DNA of 17,603 nucleotides from Prevotella sp. UBA2739 (GCA_002353525.1 DEJV01000067.1:40244-57846), one strand, 5' to 3'. Counted from the first letter of the stretch, positions 6,892 through 14,632 are shown. Program-made: numbers and translations. Notes: generated by a model not told the origin, from the sequence alone.

Positions 6892-8100
6892 CTATCTGAT
6901 TTTCTTGATGATGCGCCGTTGACCGGTTTTCACCTCAACGATGATCATCTCTTTCGGCACATAGGGCAAGAGCAGGGCGGCATGATAGCCGTCGGCCGTA
7001 GCCACAGCCTGATGACTGGCGATGGGTCGTCCGGCAGCGTCAATCACGCGCACAGCCACCGTCTCGCCCGATGCCACTGCCGGCATGTCTACTGCCAGCT
7101 GTCGGTCCTTCAACGACAAGCGCAGCGCGCCTGTTGTCACACCATCAATACCGGTGGCCTCGGCATTGCTCAGGCAGAGTTGCGAGAATCCTTTCAGTCG
7201 GCTGCCCTCATAATAGCTGAAGTACACCGTGTCGTTGCTCTCCGTCGTTGGTGCCTGATAGCTGAGTGTGGTTCCCTCCACGGTCACCGTGCCCACCAGT
7301 GCATTGGCATACTTGATCTCGTAGCCCTCGGGCAGCTGCGTGTCGAAGCTCACCTGCTGGTTGGCACGGATGTCGAGTATGGCGGGTGGCACCACCCAGG
7401 TGGTGTCGCCATATTCACCGTTAGAGAGCGTTGCCATCGTGGTTGTGCCAGGGCTATCGGTCAGGTTTATCTTATAAGAATCGCCGTCCATTGCAGCCAC
7501 CTGATGCAGCAGTCCGCACTCGAGTGTAGCCTCCTTCTCGATGTTCGTCAAGCCATGATAGCACACCATGGGCACATGGTTTTCTACATCGGCAAAGAAG
7601 TGGAATACATCGAAGAAAGGTTCGTTCTCACCCAGTTGCAGTCCTGTTCCTTCCAGTGTGAAATTGCACAGCGAGAGCGTCCAGAAGAGAGAGAAATCTC
7701 TGATATGATTAAACCCCACATTGATGGTCAGTTTCTTTGCCCCCGTATAGAACAGCTGGTTAATGCCCTTCAGATTGTTGAAGCGCAGGTCCAGCCACTC
7801 CAGCGAGTCGAGCAGTGCCAGCGGCTGCAGGTCGTCGAGTTGGTTGTCGCTCAGGTCGAGCATGCGCAAATTGGGCATCAACGGCATATCGCGCACGTCA
7901 CTGATTCCCCGGTGCGACAGGTCGAGCTGGGTGATGGTGTCGAGCTGTGCCATGCTGATGGCTGCCGACTCCGCTATATGGAGATGCTGTCGCACTCCCG
8001 CTTCCACTTCCGCAGAAAAGAATGTCACCTCCTGTGCGGCACTCTGCAGTGCCGCCAGGCAGAAAATCATGATTGTGATGATATATTTCCTCATAGCCAT
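6892..8100 (-). CDS. Secreted leucine-rich repeat protein, possible T9SS sorting tail
   Basis: 402-residue exported protein. A signal peptide (KYIITIMIFCLAALQSAAQ) ends near residue 22 with Gln as the likely mature first residue. Residues 56-135 hold several leucine-rich repeats of about 22 residues (ITQLDLSHRGISDV, LRMLDLSDNQLDDL, LEWLDLRFNNLKGI), close to internalin-type LRRs. A beta-rich middle follows. The last 75-80 residues (VRVIDAAGRPIAS to VEVKTGQRRIIKKIR) look like a type IX secretion C-terminal sorting domain, which would place the protein on the cell surface; this is inferred from pattern only. The start overlaps the upstream stop by one base (TAATG), so translation is probably coupled. 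An internal ATG two codons in is an alternative. No enzymatic motif is visible; adhesion or ligand binding is a guess. Confidence 0.82.
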   Translation of the reverse strand: MAMRKYIITIMIFCLAALQSAAQEVTFFSAEVEAGVRQHLHIAESAAISMAQLDTITQLDLSHRGISDVRDMPLMPNLRMLDLSDNQLDDLQPLALLDSLEWLDLRFNNLKGINQLFYTGAKKLTINVGFNHIRDFSLFWTLSLCNFTLEGTGLQLGENEPFFDVFHFFADVENHVPMVCYHGLTNIEKEATLECGLLHQVAAMDGDSYKINLTDSPGTTTMATLSNGEYGDTTWVVPPAILDIRANQQVSFDTQLPEGYEIKYANALVGTVTVEGTTLSYQAPTTESNDTVYFSYYEGSRLKGFSQLCLSNAEATGIDGVTTGALRLSLKDRQLAVDMPAVASGETVAVRVIDAAGRPIASHQAVATADGYHAALLLPYVPKEMIIVEVKTGQRRIIKKIR

Positions 8101-11100
8101 TACGGTTTTACGAAAGTTAGTTTGTTGGGAATAGTCTCAGGATTCTGGTTCGACGCCGACTGCAGTTCCACCGTAAAGATGGCGGGCGTTGCATCATTAT
8201 CGGCCATCTTATTCAGATTTTCTATTTTCACGAAATCGTTGTTCACCAGCGGCACACGGGTCACTCGTTTGTTTTTCCACGTGATGACCATCCATGCTTC
8301 AATCTCGTTTCTTCCATCTGCCACACCTCCGCCGAACTTCAGATTCTTGATGGTGATACCCTCGTCGGTGAGTTCTATGTTCTCGTTGCCCACCACTTTC
8401 GTTTCAGGATTATCCATGACAGTGGGGCTCTTCAGCTGTACCTCGATGGTCTCTATCATGCCGTCGTGCGTGGTCCTGGCACCTTTCTCCAGGAAGTAGT
8501 CTCTTCCGTGGAAGTAGCCTCCATGCCCACCTGAGGGAGTAGAGCGGCGTACCTTAATATGATAAATGGCATTTCCTTCGGCCAGTCGGTTCCACAGATA
8601 CTGATGCGAGATTTTGTTGGCAAATCGCTCGGCAGCATCAGCCATCGCCTCGCCCACCTCGAAGTAGGTTTTATACACGTTGATGACAGGATCCGAATTC
8701 CATCCGTTGTTCAGCTTCACATATTTCAAGACGAGCTTTGCCAGTTCAAAGAATTTGTGGTTGTCGTCGGCATTCACGGCATCGTAGCTTTCTTTTATCT
8801 TTTCGTAGAGTTCATAGATATTGTGATGAAGCTGGGCAACCTGGAATCCCTTGATGCTCTTCTCAGCTATTTTCACCGCCTTGTCCATGTCGCTGAAGAA
8901 GCAGTTGAGCAACAAGCCAGTTGACTTAAGGGCAGCATCGACCACATCCTTGTTGAGATCCTCAAGGTTCAGGTCATTTTCATACGAGTCGATGATATTA
9001 TCCAAAGCCTTTTGTGTGGCTCCATTCTTACCAAATGCCAGTTTGAACGGATCGCCCCATGCACTAAACTGCTTCAACAACTTCAGCACCTTGGCATAGC
9101 CTTTCATGTAGGCTGCAAAGTTCTCTAAATCGGTGGTCACGCAATTCTTCGGGTTGAAGTCCACCACCATGGGTTTTGTGCCGCTGTACAGCAGCTCTTT
9201 CTTCTGGTCAGTGCCTTCCCGCTGCGAATACACATAGACATAGTATTCCTCTTCCTTGTTTTTCTGCGGCAGGTCTATGATGTCGAGCGACAGCACGGTG
9301 GTTTTCCTTCCCTCCAGTTCTACGCGCTGGTTGGCAGAAGTGACGTAGACAGGCCGGCTCTCGAAATAGTTTTTCGGTGTGAAGGCGGTCTCCCACATTG
9401 TGGTGCCCTCGCCGCTCTCCATCTTGTCGTCTATATCCTTATGCTCCTTATTCACAATGACTACCATCAGGTTGCCTTTCCACGTTTTCTGCGATTTGTT
9501 ATAGACGGTCATCTCCCATGCTGCGGGCGTCACCGTGACGCTTCTCTCCAGCCTCAGGTCATAGGCCTCGTTTTCGGGTTGCAGGTCGTCAGTTCCCGTG
9601 GAGGTGCCATCAAAACGATAGGTGTTATGGCCTGTGTTCTCGTTGACTATCAGCTTGACATTCTTGTAAGAGTACTTATCTTCTTCCAGCTGAATATCTA
9701 ACTCTGTACCGTAAGGAACATCTCCAATCACAAAATGGCCCATCGCTTGTTGACGGAAATAGTAATTGCTCTTAAATGCGTCTTCACCATTGATGAGCAC
9801 CTTGTATTCATGGAAACTCACATTCTGAATCTCCTTACCGTCGTGACGTATCACACCATTGATGGTTCCACGCTTCACCGTAGCAGCAACGGTGTTGACC
9901 GTCACGCTGACGCTGTTCGACAGCACCTTCTGAGTCTTGTTGTCCGCATCGGCATAGACACCTTCCACGTAGTAGGAATAGGTGCCTGCGGGTGGCGTTT
10001 CAATGATTTGCAGGTTCTGCGGATGCTGAGTGTTCTCCAGTTTTTGCACCTTTACCTTCTTGCCACTCGCATATTCTCTTATCAGATTGTAATACAGCGC
10101 ATTGGCCAATGAGTTGAACTTGAAGGTGGCAATGCCTTGGTTCTCGGTCACGCTGGCTGTAATCACCGGATCTGCCACCTTCGTCTTAGTGAACTTGTGG
10201 TCTACTACCCCACTCCACATTCCGGCCGAGTTGCCAAACTGCATGTGCAGCGTATGCTGCCCGTCGGACAGTCGGCGTGCATCCAGCCTGTCAGGCTGTG
10301 TGATGACGTTCTCCGGGTAGGCCACCGTCAGCACCACCGGTTCCTCATCGTCAAACCAATAGGCCTGGTCCGTAACGGTCAGGTTCTCTGGATGGTCCAT
10401 ATGATACTTCGACTTCACTATCACGGGGGTGCTCACCACGGCGGTCACCGTGCGACGGCTGCTGCTCACTCCGCGGCAGAACAAGCGGTGGTAACCGGGA
10501 GTGACGTCGGTCAGGTCGAGGTCGCTGGTAAAGAGATATACGCTGCCATCGGCCGACACTTGGCCGTCGATGGTCTTGCTATTGGCGATGTCGCCGTCAA
10601 TCCAGTATTCCAGTTTGTTGGGCGAACCGGCCATGAGCTTCAGCACATGACTGGTATATACCGGACTGGCTTTGCCGTTCATGATGACGCGCAGGTTGAG
10701 TTTGTGGAAACCCATGGGGAACGTGGTGTTGCTGCGCAGGTCGAGCGTCAGCTCCTGCATCTCGCCGTTGCCCGCATCGAAGGGGGTCTGCACGCGCTGG
10801 TCGTACATATCGTCGAACCAATACTCCAGGGTGCCGCCGCTGCCCATGATGCCCTTGAAGAAGAGCAGATGGCTCACTGCCGACTGGTAACCGTCGGACT
10901 GCACCACGCGGAAGCACACCTTATGCACGCCCATCGAGAGTGCCGAGAGGTCGAGCTCCTCGATGATTTCGGCGCTGGTGCCGCTCAGGCTCTTCGTCTG
11001 CATGTCGCCGATGTTGTCGTCTATCCAGTAGTCAAAGCGCGCGAGCGTCTGAGCTGCTGACAACAAGGGGAACAGCGAGAGCAGGCAGAGCCAAAACAAG

Positions 11101-11120
11101 GTTGTTGTTTTTCTACTCAT
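8100..11120 (-). CDS. Large secreted protein with four YWxD repeats, unknown function
   Basis: 1006-residue protein with a signal peptide (WLCLLSLFPLLSAAQ, cleavage near 23, Gln next). Residues 25-312 contain four degenerate repeats of about 65-75 residues. Each opens with YWIDD/YWFDD-like motifs (31, 100, 172, 254), runs through an LDLS or similar segment, and closes with G-H-L-x-R and a beta strand ending in F or V. This resembles a repeat common in large Bacteroidetes surface proteins (YWFD ... G.HTL..R). Residues 315-410 look like a fibronectin-III-type sandwich (AGTYSYYVEGVY), 418-490 like a carboxypeptidase-regulatory/CnaB-type beta domain (GTINGVIRHDGKEI), and about 660-850 is mostly helical and Lys-rich. 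The chain ends in a beta region without an obvious T9SS sorting tail. It is the middle gene of a tight operon: 19 bases after the beta-helix gene, one base overlapping the LRR gene. I do not recognise the whole architecture. Confidence 0.82.
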   Translation of the reverse strand: MSRKTTTLFWLCLLSLFPLLSAAQTLARFDYWIDDNIGDMQTKSLSGTSAEIIEELDLSALSMGVHKVCFRVVQSDGYQSAVSHLLFFKGIMGSGGTLEYWFDDMYDQRVQTPFDAGNGEMQELTLDLRSNTTFPMGFHKLNLRVIMNGKASPVYTSHVLKLMAGSPNKLEYWIDGDIANSKTIDGQVSADGSVYLFTSDLDLTDVTPGYHRLFCRGVSSSRRTVTAVVSTPVIVKSKYHMDHPENLTVTDQAYWFDDEEPVVLTVAYPENVITQPDRLDARRLSDGQHTLHMQFGNSAGMWSGVVDHKFTKTKVADPVITASVTENQGIATFKFNSLANALYYNLIREYASGKKVKVQKLENTQHPQNLQIIETPPAGTYSYYVEGVYADADNKTQKVLSNSVSVTVNTVAATVKRGTINGVIRHDGKEIQNVSFHEYKVLINGEDAFKSNYYFRQQAMGHFVIGDVPYGTELDIQLEEDKYSYKNVKLIVNENTGHNTYRFDGTSTGTDDLQPENEAYDLRLERSVTVTPAAWEMTVYNKSQKTWKGNLMVVIVNKEHKDIDDKMESGEGTTMWETAFTPKNYFESRPVYVTSANQRVELEGRKTTVLSLDIIDLPQKNKEEEYYVYVYSQREGTDQKKELLYSGTKPMVVDFNPKNCVTTDLENFAAYMKGYAKVLKLLKQFSAWGDPFKLAFGKNGATQKALDNIIDSYENDLNLEDLNKDVVDAALKSTGLLLNCFFSDMDKAVKIAEKSIKGFQVAQLHHNIYELYEKIKESYDAVNADDNHKFFELAKLVLKYVKLNNGWNSDPVINVYKTYFEVGEAMADAAERFANKISHQYLWNRLAEGNAIYHIKVRRSTPSGGHGGYFHGRDYFLEKGARTTHDGMIETIEVQLKSPTVMDNPETKVVGNENIELTDEGITIKNLKFGGGVADGRNEIEAWMVITWKNKRVTRVPLVNNDFVKIENLNKMADNDATPAIFTVELQSASNQNPETIPNKLTFVKP

Positions 11121-11139
11121 GTTCTCGTCCTCGTTTTAG

Positions 11140-12153
11140 TTATTGGTTGGCCTTCACGCTGATTTTTATTTTCAGTTTGCCCTGGGCATCGGTCTGCTCG
11201 TCAATCTCCTTTTCTATAATATAAGGTGTAGGCGCCTTCTGCTCGTCGCTGAACTTAGTTCCAGCATAGATGCCTACCTGGCTCTCATAGTCCTTATACT
11301 CATCTTTAAAATGGAAATCGGAGTTTGTGTTGATGGCTCCGCCATTGTAGTTTACGAAAAGATTATTCCAATCGCTATCAGTGGGACGAACATCACTTTC
11401 ACCAAAACCACATAATACCATGTTTGAAACTATCTCATTACTACCACCTTGGAGTATTGTACGATAAGTTCTACCCACCTCACGGTTTTGTTCTATGATA
11501 ATGTTAAATTTAATTCTTGACAGGTCAGCATTAATTGCTGTATAAACTGGCCAAGAATAGCCAGGACTACCTGCATCATAGGTGTAGTAACTTAAAATAA
11601 TATTATGTGAAAGTAAACCATTTTTTAATCCTCTTACTGAATGCATAATATTATTGGTAATTTCAGCATTCGTACCACCAAAACTAGATGTGCTGCGTAT
11701 ATAATTCTGATTCACGAAAGTTTCCTGGCACTCGCTGTTATTTACCTGCACACTGTTGAGATTGCAATAGCGCACGAGCACATCGTTCACGGCTCCGTCT
11801 TCGCCAATCACCACATTGCCAGTGATATAGCATCCCATGATGGCACTCTGGCTGCTGCCCACATTGAAAAAGAGATTACCCGAGATGGTAGTACTGCCGT
11901 CCACATTGTCGGTGACGGTCTTATGCCCTGTTCCGATAATTGTCACGCGCTTGGTGATCTTCACGTCGTCGGCAATGGTGAAGCCGCCGCCCGGCAGATA
12001 AATCACGCAACCGTCTTCAATGGCGGCGATGGCCTCTGCCAATGTGCGATGGAGCGTAGTGCTGCCGTCGTCTTTCACCACCGATATCTGCTGTGCCTGT
12101 ACGTTTGTCATCGCAGCCATGGCGATGAACAGAATCAAAAATACCTTTTTCAT
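11140..12153 (-). CDS. Secreted right-handed beta-helix protein
   Basis: 337 residues from ATG 12153. The same frame can be extended to a TTG at 12162, but ATG then MKKVFLILF gives a normal signal peptide. Cleavage is predicted around VQAQ, with Gln at or near the mature end. Residues 35-60 (RTLAEAIAAIEDGCVIYLPGG) match the entry segment of many parallel beta-helix proteins. Residues 65-250 show short repeating strands with Asn ladders (VTIIGTGHK, AIMGCYITGNVVIG, AEITNNIMHSV, NGLLSHNIIL, NEIVSNMVLCG), as in pectate-lyase-like solenoids. No catalytic residues can be assigned, so a structural or binding role is as likely as lyase activity. It heads the operon, with a good promoter at 12250-12280. 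DNA across the central coils (11401-11700) is 34% GC by hand count, against about 57% in 11881-12000, suggesting a mosaic gene. Confidence 0.8.
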   Translation of the reverse strand: MKKVFLILFIAMAAMTNVQAQQISVVKDDGSTTLHRTLAEAIAAIEDGCVIYLPGGGFTIADDVKITKRVTIIGTGHKTVTDNVDGSTTISGNLFFNVGSSQSAIMGCYITGNVVIGEDGAVNDVLVRYCNLNSVQVNNSECQETFVNQNYIRSTSSFGGTNAEITNNIMHSVRGLKNGLLSHNIILSYYTYDAGSPGYSWPVYTAINADLSRIKFNIIIEQNREVGRTYRTILQGGSNEIVSNMVLCGFGESDVRPTDSDWNNLFVNYNGGAINTNSDFHFKDEYKDYESQVGIYAGTKFSDEQKAPTPYIIEKEIDEQTDAQGKLKIKISVKANQ

Positions 12154-12221
12154 AGATTCCAAGTTTTTATAGTTTTATTGTTTATATTGTTAGTTATTCG
12201 CATTTTTACATGATATTCTCA

Positions 12222-12248
12222 AAAAATGACAGGAAAAAAGTCATTTTT
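12222..12248. promoter_or_regulatory. Small inverted repeat near the operon start site
   Basis: A 9-bp perfect inverted repeat (AAAAATGAC and GTCATTTTT) with a 9-base spacer lies just downstream of the minus-strand -7 element, overlapping the predicted start point. It could be an operator or a 5' hairpin. Low certainty. Confidence 0.4.
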
Positions 12249-12249
12249 G

Positions 12250-12280
12250 CAAAAATAGAGAATAATCATGAGAAAAGCAA
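12250..12280 (-). promoter_or_regulatory. Promoter of the secreted-protein operon
   Basis: On the minus strand TTG (12280-12278), 20 bases, then TATTTTTG (12257-12250) matches the Bacteroidetes promoter form. The leader to ATG 12153 would be about 90 bases. Confidence 0.65.
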
Positions 12281-12301
12281 GCAAAAAACCATTTTTTTGG
12301 T

Positions 12302-12309
12302 TATCTTTG
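12302..12309 (+). promoter_or_regulatory. -7 element of the RAYT gene
   Basis: TATCTTTG followed by C is an excellent -7 match. A TTG at the proper -33 distance is absent. The element lies inside the longest open frame, which argues that translation starts downstream at 12349 rather than at the upstream ATG 12268. Confidence 0.6.
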
Positions 12310-12348
12310 CATGCACGAAACCTTAAATCATCCTTTCTGGAGAGAAAA

Positions 12349-13563
12349 ATGCTTACTGACGAGATAATCACCAAAAAAAAGAAATTTGCCGGCGAGAAGA
12401 AAACCTCGATGCACCGCCGCGACGACCATCACGACTATACCGAACGGCGCATGTATATGATTACCATAGAGGTGGAGGGCCGCAGGCCCCTCTTCGGCAC
12501 GCTCACCGGCGATCCCTTTGCTCCTGCGGGCAGCGGGCGCGAGGCGCGCATCCAGCTGTCGGAGCTAGGCATGGCGGTGGAACGCGAGTGGAGGGCCATT
12601 CACAGTCATTACCCGCAGATAGAGGTGACAGCCCTCCAGATGATGCCCGACCACCTGCACGGCATCCTATTTGTCACCTCCCCCCTGCCCGTGCACCTGG
12701 GGCAGGTTATCAACGGCTTTAAGACTGGCTGCCGCAAAGCGGAAAGGGCGTTGAGAGAGAAGAAGGAAGCAGCAGGGATGGCAGCAGGGATGGCAGGGAT
12801 GGCCGCGGCACAGCCGCTGCCTACGGAAAAAGCCGGGCCGCAAGCTAACTGCCAAGGAGCAAACAGCCTGCTCTCTGCTCAGCAAGGCCAAGGGAAAAAC
12901 AGCCTGCTCTCTGCTCGGCAAGGCCAAGGGGAAAACAGCCTGCTCTCTTCTCAGCAGGCGGCGGCTGTGCCGCTGCAGCCCCCTTCCTACCGCCCGCTTT
13001 TCGCCAAGGGCTATAACGACCTGATCCTTCGCAGCTATGACGAACTGCAGGCCTGGCTGAACTACCTGCGCGACAACCCGCGGCGCCTGATGATGAAGCG
13101 CGCCCTGCCCCACCTGCTGCGCCCCTTCTTCGGCCTGCGCATAGGCTCGCATACCTATAATGGCATTGGCAACCGCCAGCTGCTCTGTGCTCCCCACCGC
13201 CTAGCGGTGCGCCTCTCGCGCCGGCTCACCGAGAGCGACATCGAGCGCGAGATTGCCCGCCACCTGGCGATGGCCCGACAGGGCACGGTGCTCATCTCGC
13301 CTGCCATCTCGCCTGCCGAGAAACGGGTGATGCGGGCCGTCTTCGATGCCGGCTATCCCACCATCGTGCTGATGGAGAATGGCTTTACGCCCCTGTCGAA
13401 GCCCCACGGCGAGCAGTTTGATGCCTGTGCCAGAGGCACCCTGCTGATGCTCTCGCCATGGGAGCACCACAACGAACGGCAAAAGCTCACCGCCAGCCAG
13501 TGCCAGCAACTCAACCTGATGGCACTAGAGATAAGTCAATACCAAAAGCTGGACGACTTATGA
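12349..13563 (+). CDS. REP-associated tyrosine transposase (RAYT) with extra C-terminal domain
   Basis: 404 residues from ATG 12349, chosen because a -7 element lies at 12302-12309 and GGAGAGAAAA precedes this ATG; an earlier in-frame ATG (12268) would sit upstream of the transcript start. Residues 25-245 form an IS200/Y1-type HUH nuclease. They contain a YMITIEVEGRRPLFG strand, the metal-binding MPDHLHGILF (H102, H104), and the helix YDELQAWLNYLRDNPRR, where Y239 is the likely catalytic tyrosine. RAYTs nick single-stranded palindromes (REPs) and are held responsible for spreading them. Residues about 171-205 are an in-frame tandem repeat (NSLLSAQQGQG type) inserted between the HUH and tyrosine motifs. 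Residues about 285-400 (GTVLISPAISPAEKRVM, PTIVLMENGF, ARGTLLMLSPWEHH) look like a Rossmann/DprA-LOG-like domain not found in ordinary RAYTs. The last 28 bases overlap the convergent peptidase gene. Confidence 0.82.
   Translation: MLTDEIITKKKKFAGEKKTSMHRRDDHHDYTERRMYMITIEVEGRRPLFGTLTGDPFAPAGSGREARIQLSELGMAVEREWRAIHSHYPQIEVTALQMMPDHLHGILFVTSPLPVHLGQVINGFKTGCRKAERALREKKEAAGMAAGMAGMAAAQPLPTEKAGPQANCQGANSLLSAQQGQGKNSLLSARQGQGENSLLSSQQAAAVPLQPPSYRPLFAKGYNDLILRSYDELQAWLNYLRDNPRRLMMKRALPHLLRPFFGLRIGSHTYNGIGNRQLLCAPHRLAVRLSRRLTESDIEREIARHLAMARQGTVLISPAISPAEKRVMRAVFDAGYPTIVLMENGFTPLSKPHGEQFDACARGTLLMLSPWEHHNERQKLTASQCQQLNLMALEISQYQKLDDL
12859..12957 (+). repeat. 36-bp tandem repeat inside the RAYT gene
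   Basis: The unit begins AACAGCCTGCTCTCTGCTCA, is 36 bp long, and occurs about 2.7 times in frame with few changes. It codes for NSLLSAQQGQGK, NSLLSARQGQGE and NSLLSSQQ. It is a likely site of copy-number variation without frameshift. Confidence 0.85.
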
Positions 13564-14018
13564 CGGTTGGGACGGCGACGGCGCACATACGACACATGGA
13601 TCCAGCGCAATCCGTTACGCACCTTATGCTCGTAGAGCAACTGGTCGAACTGCAGGTTGTCGCGGATGAAGGCAAACATCTGGTCGCCTTGTTCGGGCGA
13701 TGCCACAAAGATGTCGGCCGCCTCGCCCCGCATGTGCTGCGACTGTGGCGAACCGCCCACGGCCCTGTTGAGCCGCACGTTGCGGAAGCCGCTGGAGATG
13801 AGAATCACCCCAAACTGTTGTCGCAGCGGTTCCAGCACATGCTGACAGAGCGCCTTGAGGTTGTCTACTTGTTCCGCAGTAGGAACATTGTTGATGCCGA
13901 GCAGGTCGGCAGTGTAAGAGCGGAGCATCTCGCCCAACGAGAAGTGCTCCGCCAGAGGCTCATCCATGTTGACTACGGTGAGCAGCTCATTCTTTTTTTC
14001 TTCAGTGTTGTTTTTCAT
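13536..14018 (-). CDS. M15-family peptidase (D-Ala-D-Ala carboxypeptidase-like)
   Basis: 160-residue zinc peptidase-like protein of the M15 group, which cuts peptidoglycan stem peptides. Motifs: FSLGEMLRS at the front, ISSGFRN (R79), QHMRGEAADI giving zinc ligands H95 and D102, LLYE with E130 as the likely general base, and WIHVSY with H141 as the third ligand. All catalytic positions are present. There is no signal peptide, as in phage-type and cytosolic M15_3 relatives; how it would reach peptidoglycan is unclear. The tail (RRRRPNRHKSSSFWY) is basic and is partly read from DNA shared with the end of the convergent RAYT gene (28 bp). It has its own promoter at 14039-14069, overlapping the end of the preceding gene. 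Confidence 0.88.
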   Translation of the reverse strand: MKNNTEEKKNELLTVVNMDEPLAEHFSLGEMLRSYTADLLGINNVPTAEQVDNLKALCQHVLEPLRQQFGVILISSGFRNVRLNRAVGGSPQSQHMRGEAADIFVASPEQGDQMFAFIRDNLQFDQLLYEHKVRNGLRWIHVSYVRRRRPNRHKSSSFWY

Positions 14019-14038
14019 GGTTTTTTGTTTTAACGCCG

Positions 14039-14069
14039 CAAAGATAGCCTATTCATCCGTGACGGGCAA
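14039..14069 (-). promoter_or_regulatory. Promoter of the M15 peptidase gene
   Basis: Minus-strand TTG (14069-14067), 20 bases, TATCTTTG (14046-14039), followed by CGGCG. It overlaps the last codons of the upstream RteC-like gene and predicts a leader of only about 14 bases. Confidence 0.7.
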
Positions 14070-14492
14070 GCGAGTGGTGCATAGTGTTGGTGATAGATGT
14101 AGCGATAGACAGAGCGGATAATCGATTTTCTGTTCGTACAACTGCCAGCAATAATGGTCGAAGAACGAGCGTGAGCGGATGTTTTTGCGGTTTTGTGCGC
14201 GGTTGACATAGCTCGACGGGTTACTGGGCATGTGCAAGCCGAATCTCTTGCATGCGCTTCTCACCAGCGAGAGGAACGTACAGTTGGATCCGTCGTCTTC
14301 GACCAGCATATCGGAGAGGAACACGATGTGGGTGATTTCCATGAGGTCGGTCATGGAATACTTCCATGTTAGCGGCTCGGGTATATCGGCGGTGAGCAGG
14401 GTAGTAAACTCGTCGATGAGTCGTTGTTTGGCGTTGCTGACTTGTTCGTTGTTCAGCTTCAGCGTTACCTGATGTGTGTTTTTGAGTGTCAT
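14049..14492 (-). CDS. Hypothetical protein, possibly RteC-like
   Basis: 147 residues, cytoplasmic, no signal peptide. The C-terminal part (ITHIVFLSDMLVEDDGSNCT, LVRSACKRFGLHM, SSYVNRAQNRKNIRSRSFFD) has the spacing of the RteC C-terminal region, where a helix pair is followed by a basic R-K-x-x-R-x-x-F motif. RteC proteins regulate excision of Bacteroides conjugative transposons, but small RteC-like proteins also occur outside such elements, and no integrase or transfer gene is visible here. The assignment rests on pattern only and could be wrong. It is transcribed leftward, 30 bases ahead of the M15 peptidase, which also has its own promoter. Confidence 0.55.
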   Translation of the reverse strand: MTLKNTHQVTLKLNNEQVSNAKQRLIDEFTTLLTADIPEPLTWKYSMTDLMEITHIVFLSDMLVEDDGSNCTFLSLVRSACKRFGLHMPSNPSSYVNRAQNRKNIRSRSFFDHYCWQLYEQKIDYPLCLSLHLSPTLCTTRLPVTDE

Positions 14493-14542
14493 TTTCTTTT
14501 TTATATTAATAAATAGGTGGAAGTAACTAGTACTTTCGGCGA

Positions 14543-14550
14543 CAAAAGTA
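14543..14550 (-). promoter_or_regulatory. Candidate -7 element of the RteC-like gene
   Basis: Read on the minus strand this is TACTTTTG, matching TAnnTTTG. No TTG lies 20 bases upstream. A perfect 10-bp palindrome TTGTGCACAA (14559-14568) sits in the -10 to -33 gap and could be an operator. Confidence 0.45.
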
Positions 14551-14632
14551 AGTGCCCTTTGTGCACAATAAGTTCACAAATTAAGGAATGTGTGTTAAAA
14601 TCGGCGGAAATTAATAATTATTAACGGTGTTT

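Noticed and set aside
6919..8499. 526-residue plus-strand open frame
   Set aside because: Antisense to the LRR protein and the end of the 1006-residue protein; no signal peptide or motif.
10137..11060. 307-residue plus-strand open frame
   Set aside because: His- and Val-rich antisense reading of the YWxD repeats.
14049..14492. Evidence for an integrated conjugative transposon from the RteC-like protein
   Set aside because: No integrase, mobilisation or transfer gene and no attachment-site repeat is visible; the RteC similarity alone is weak.
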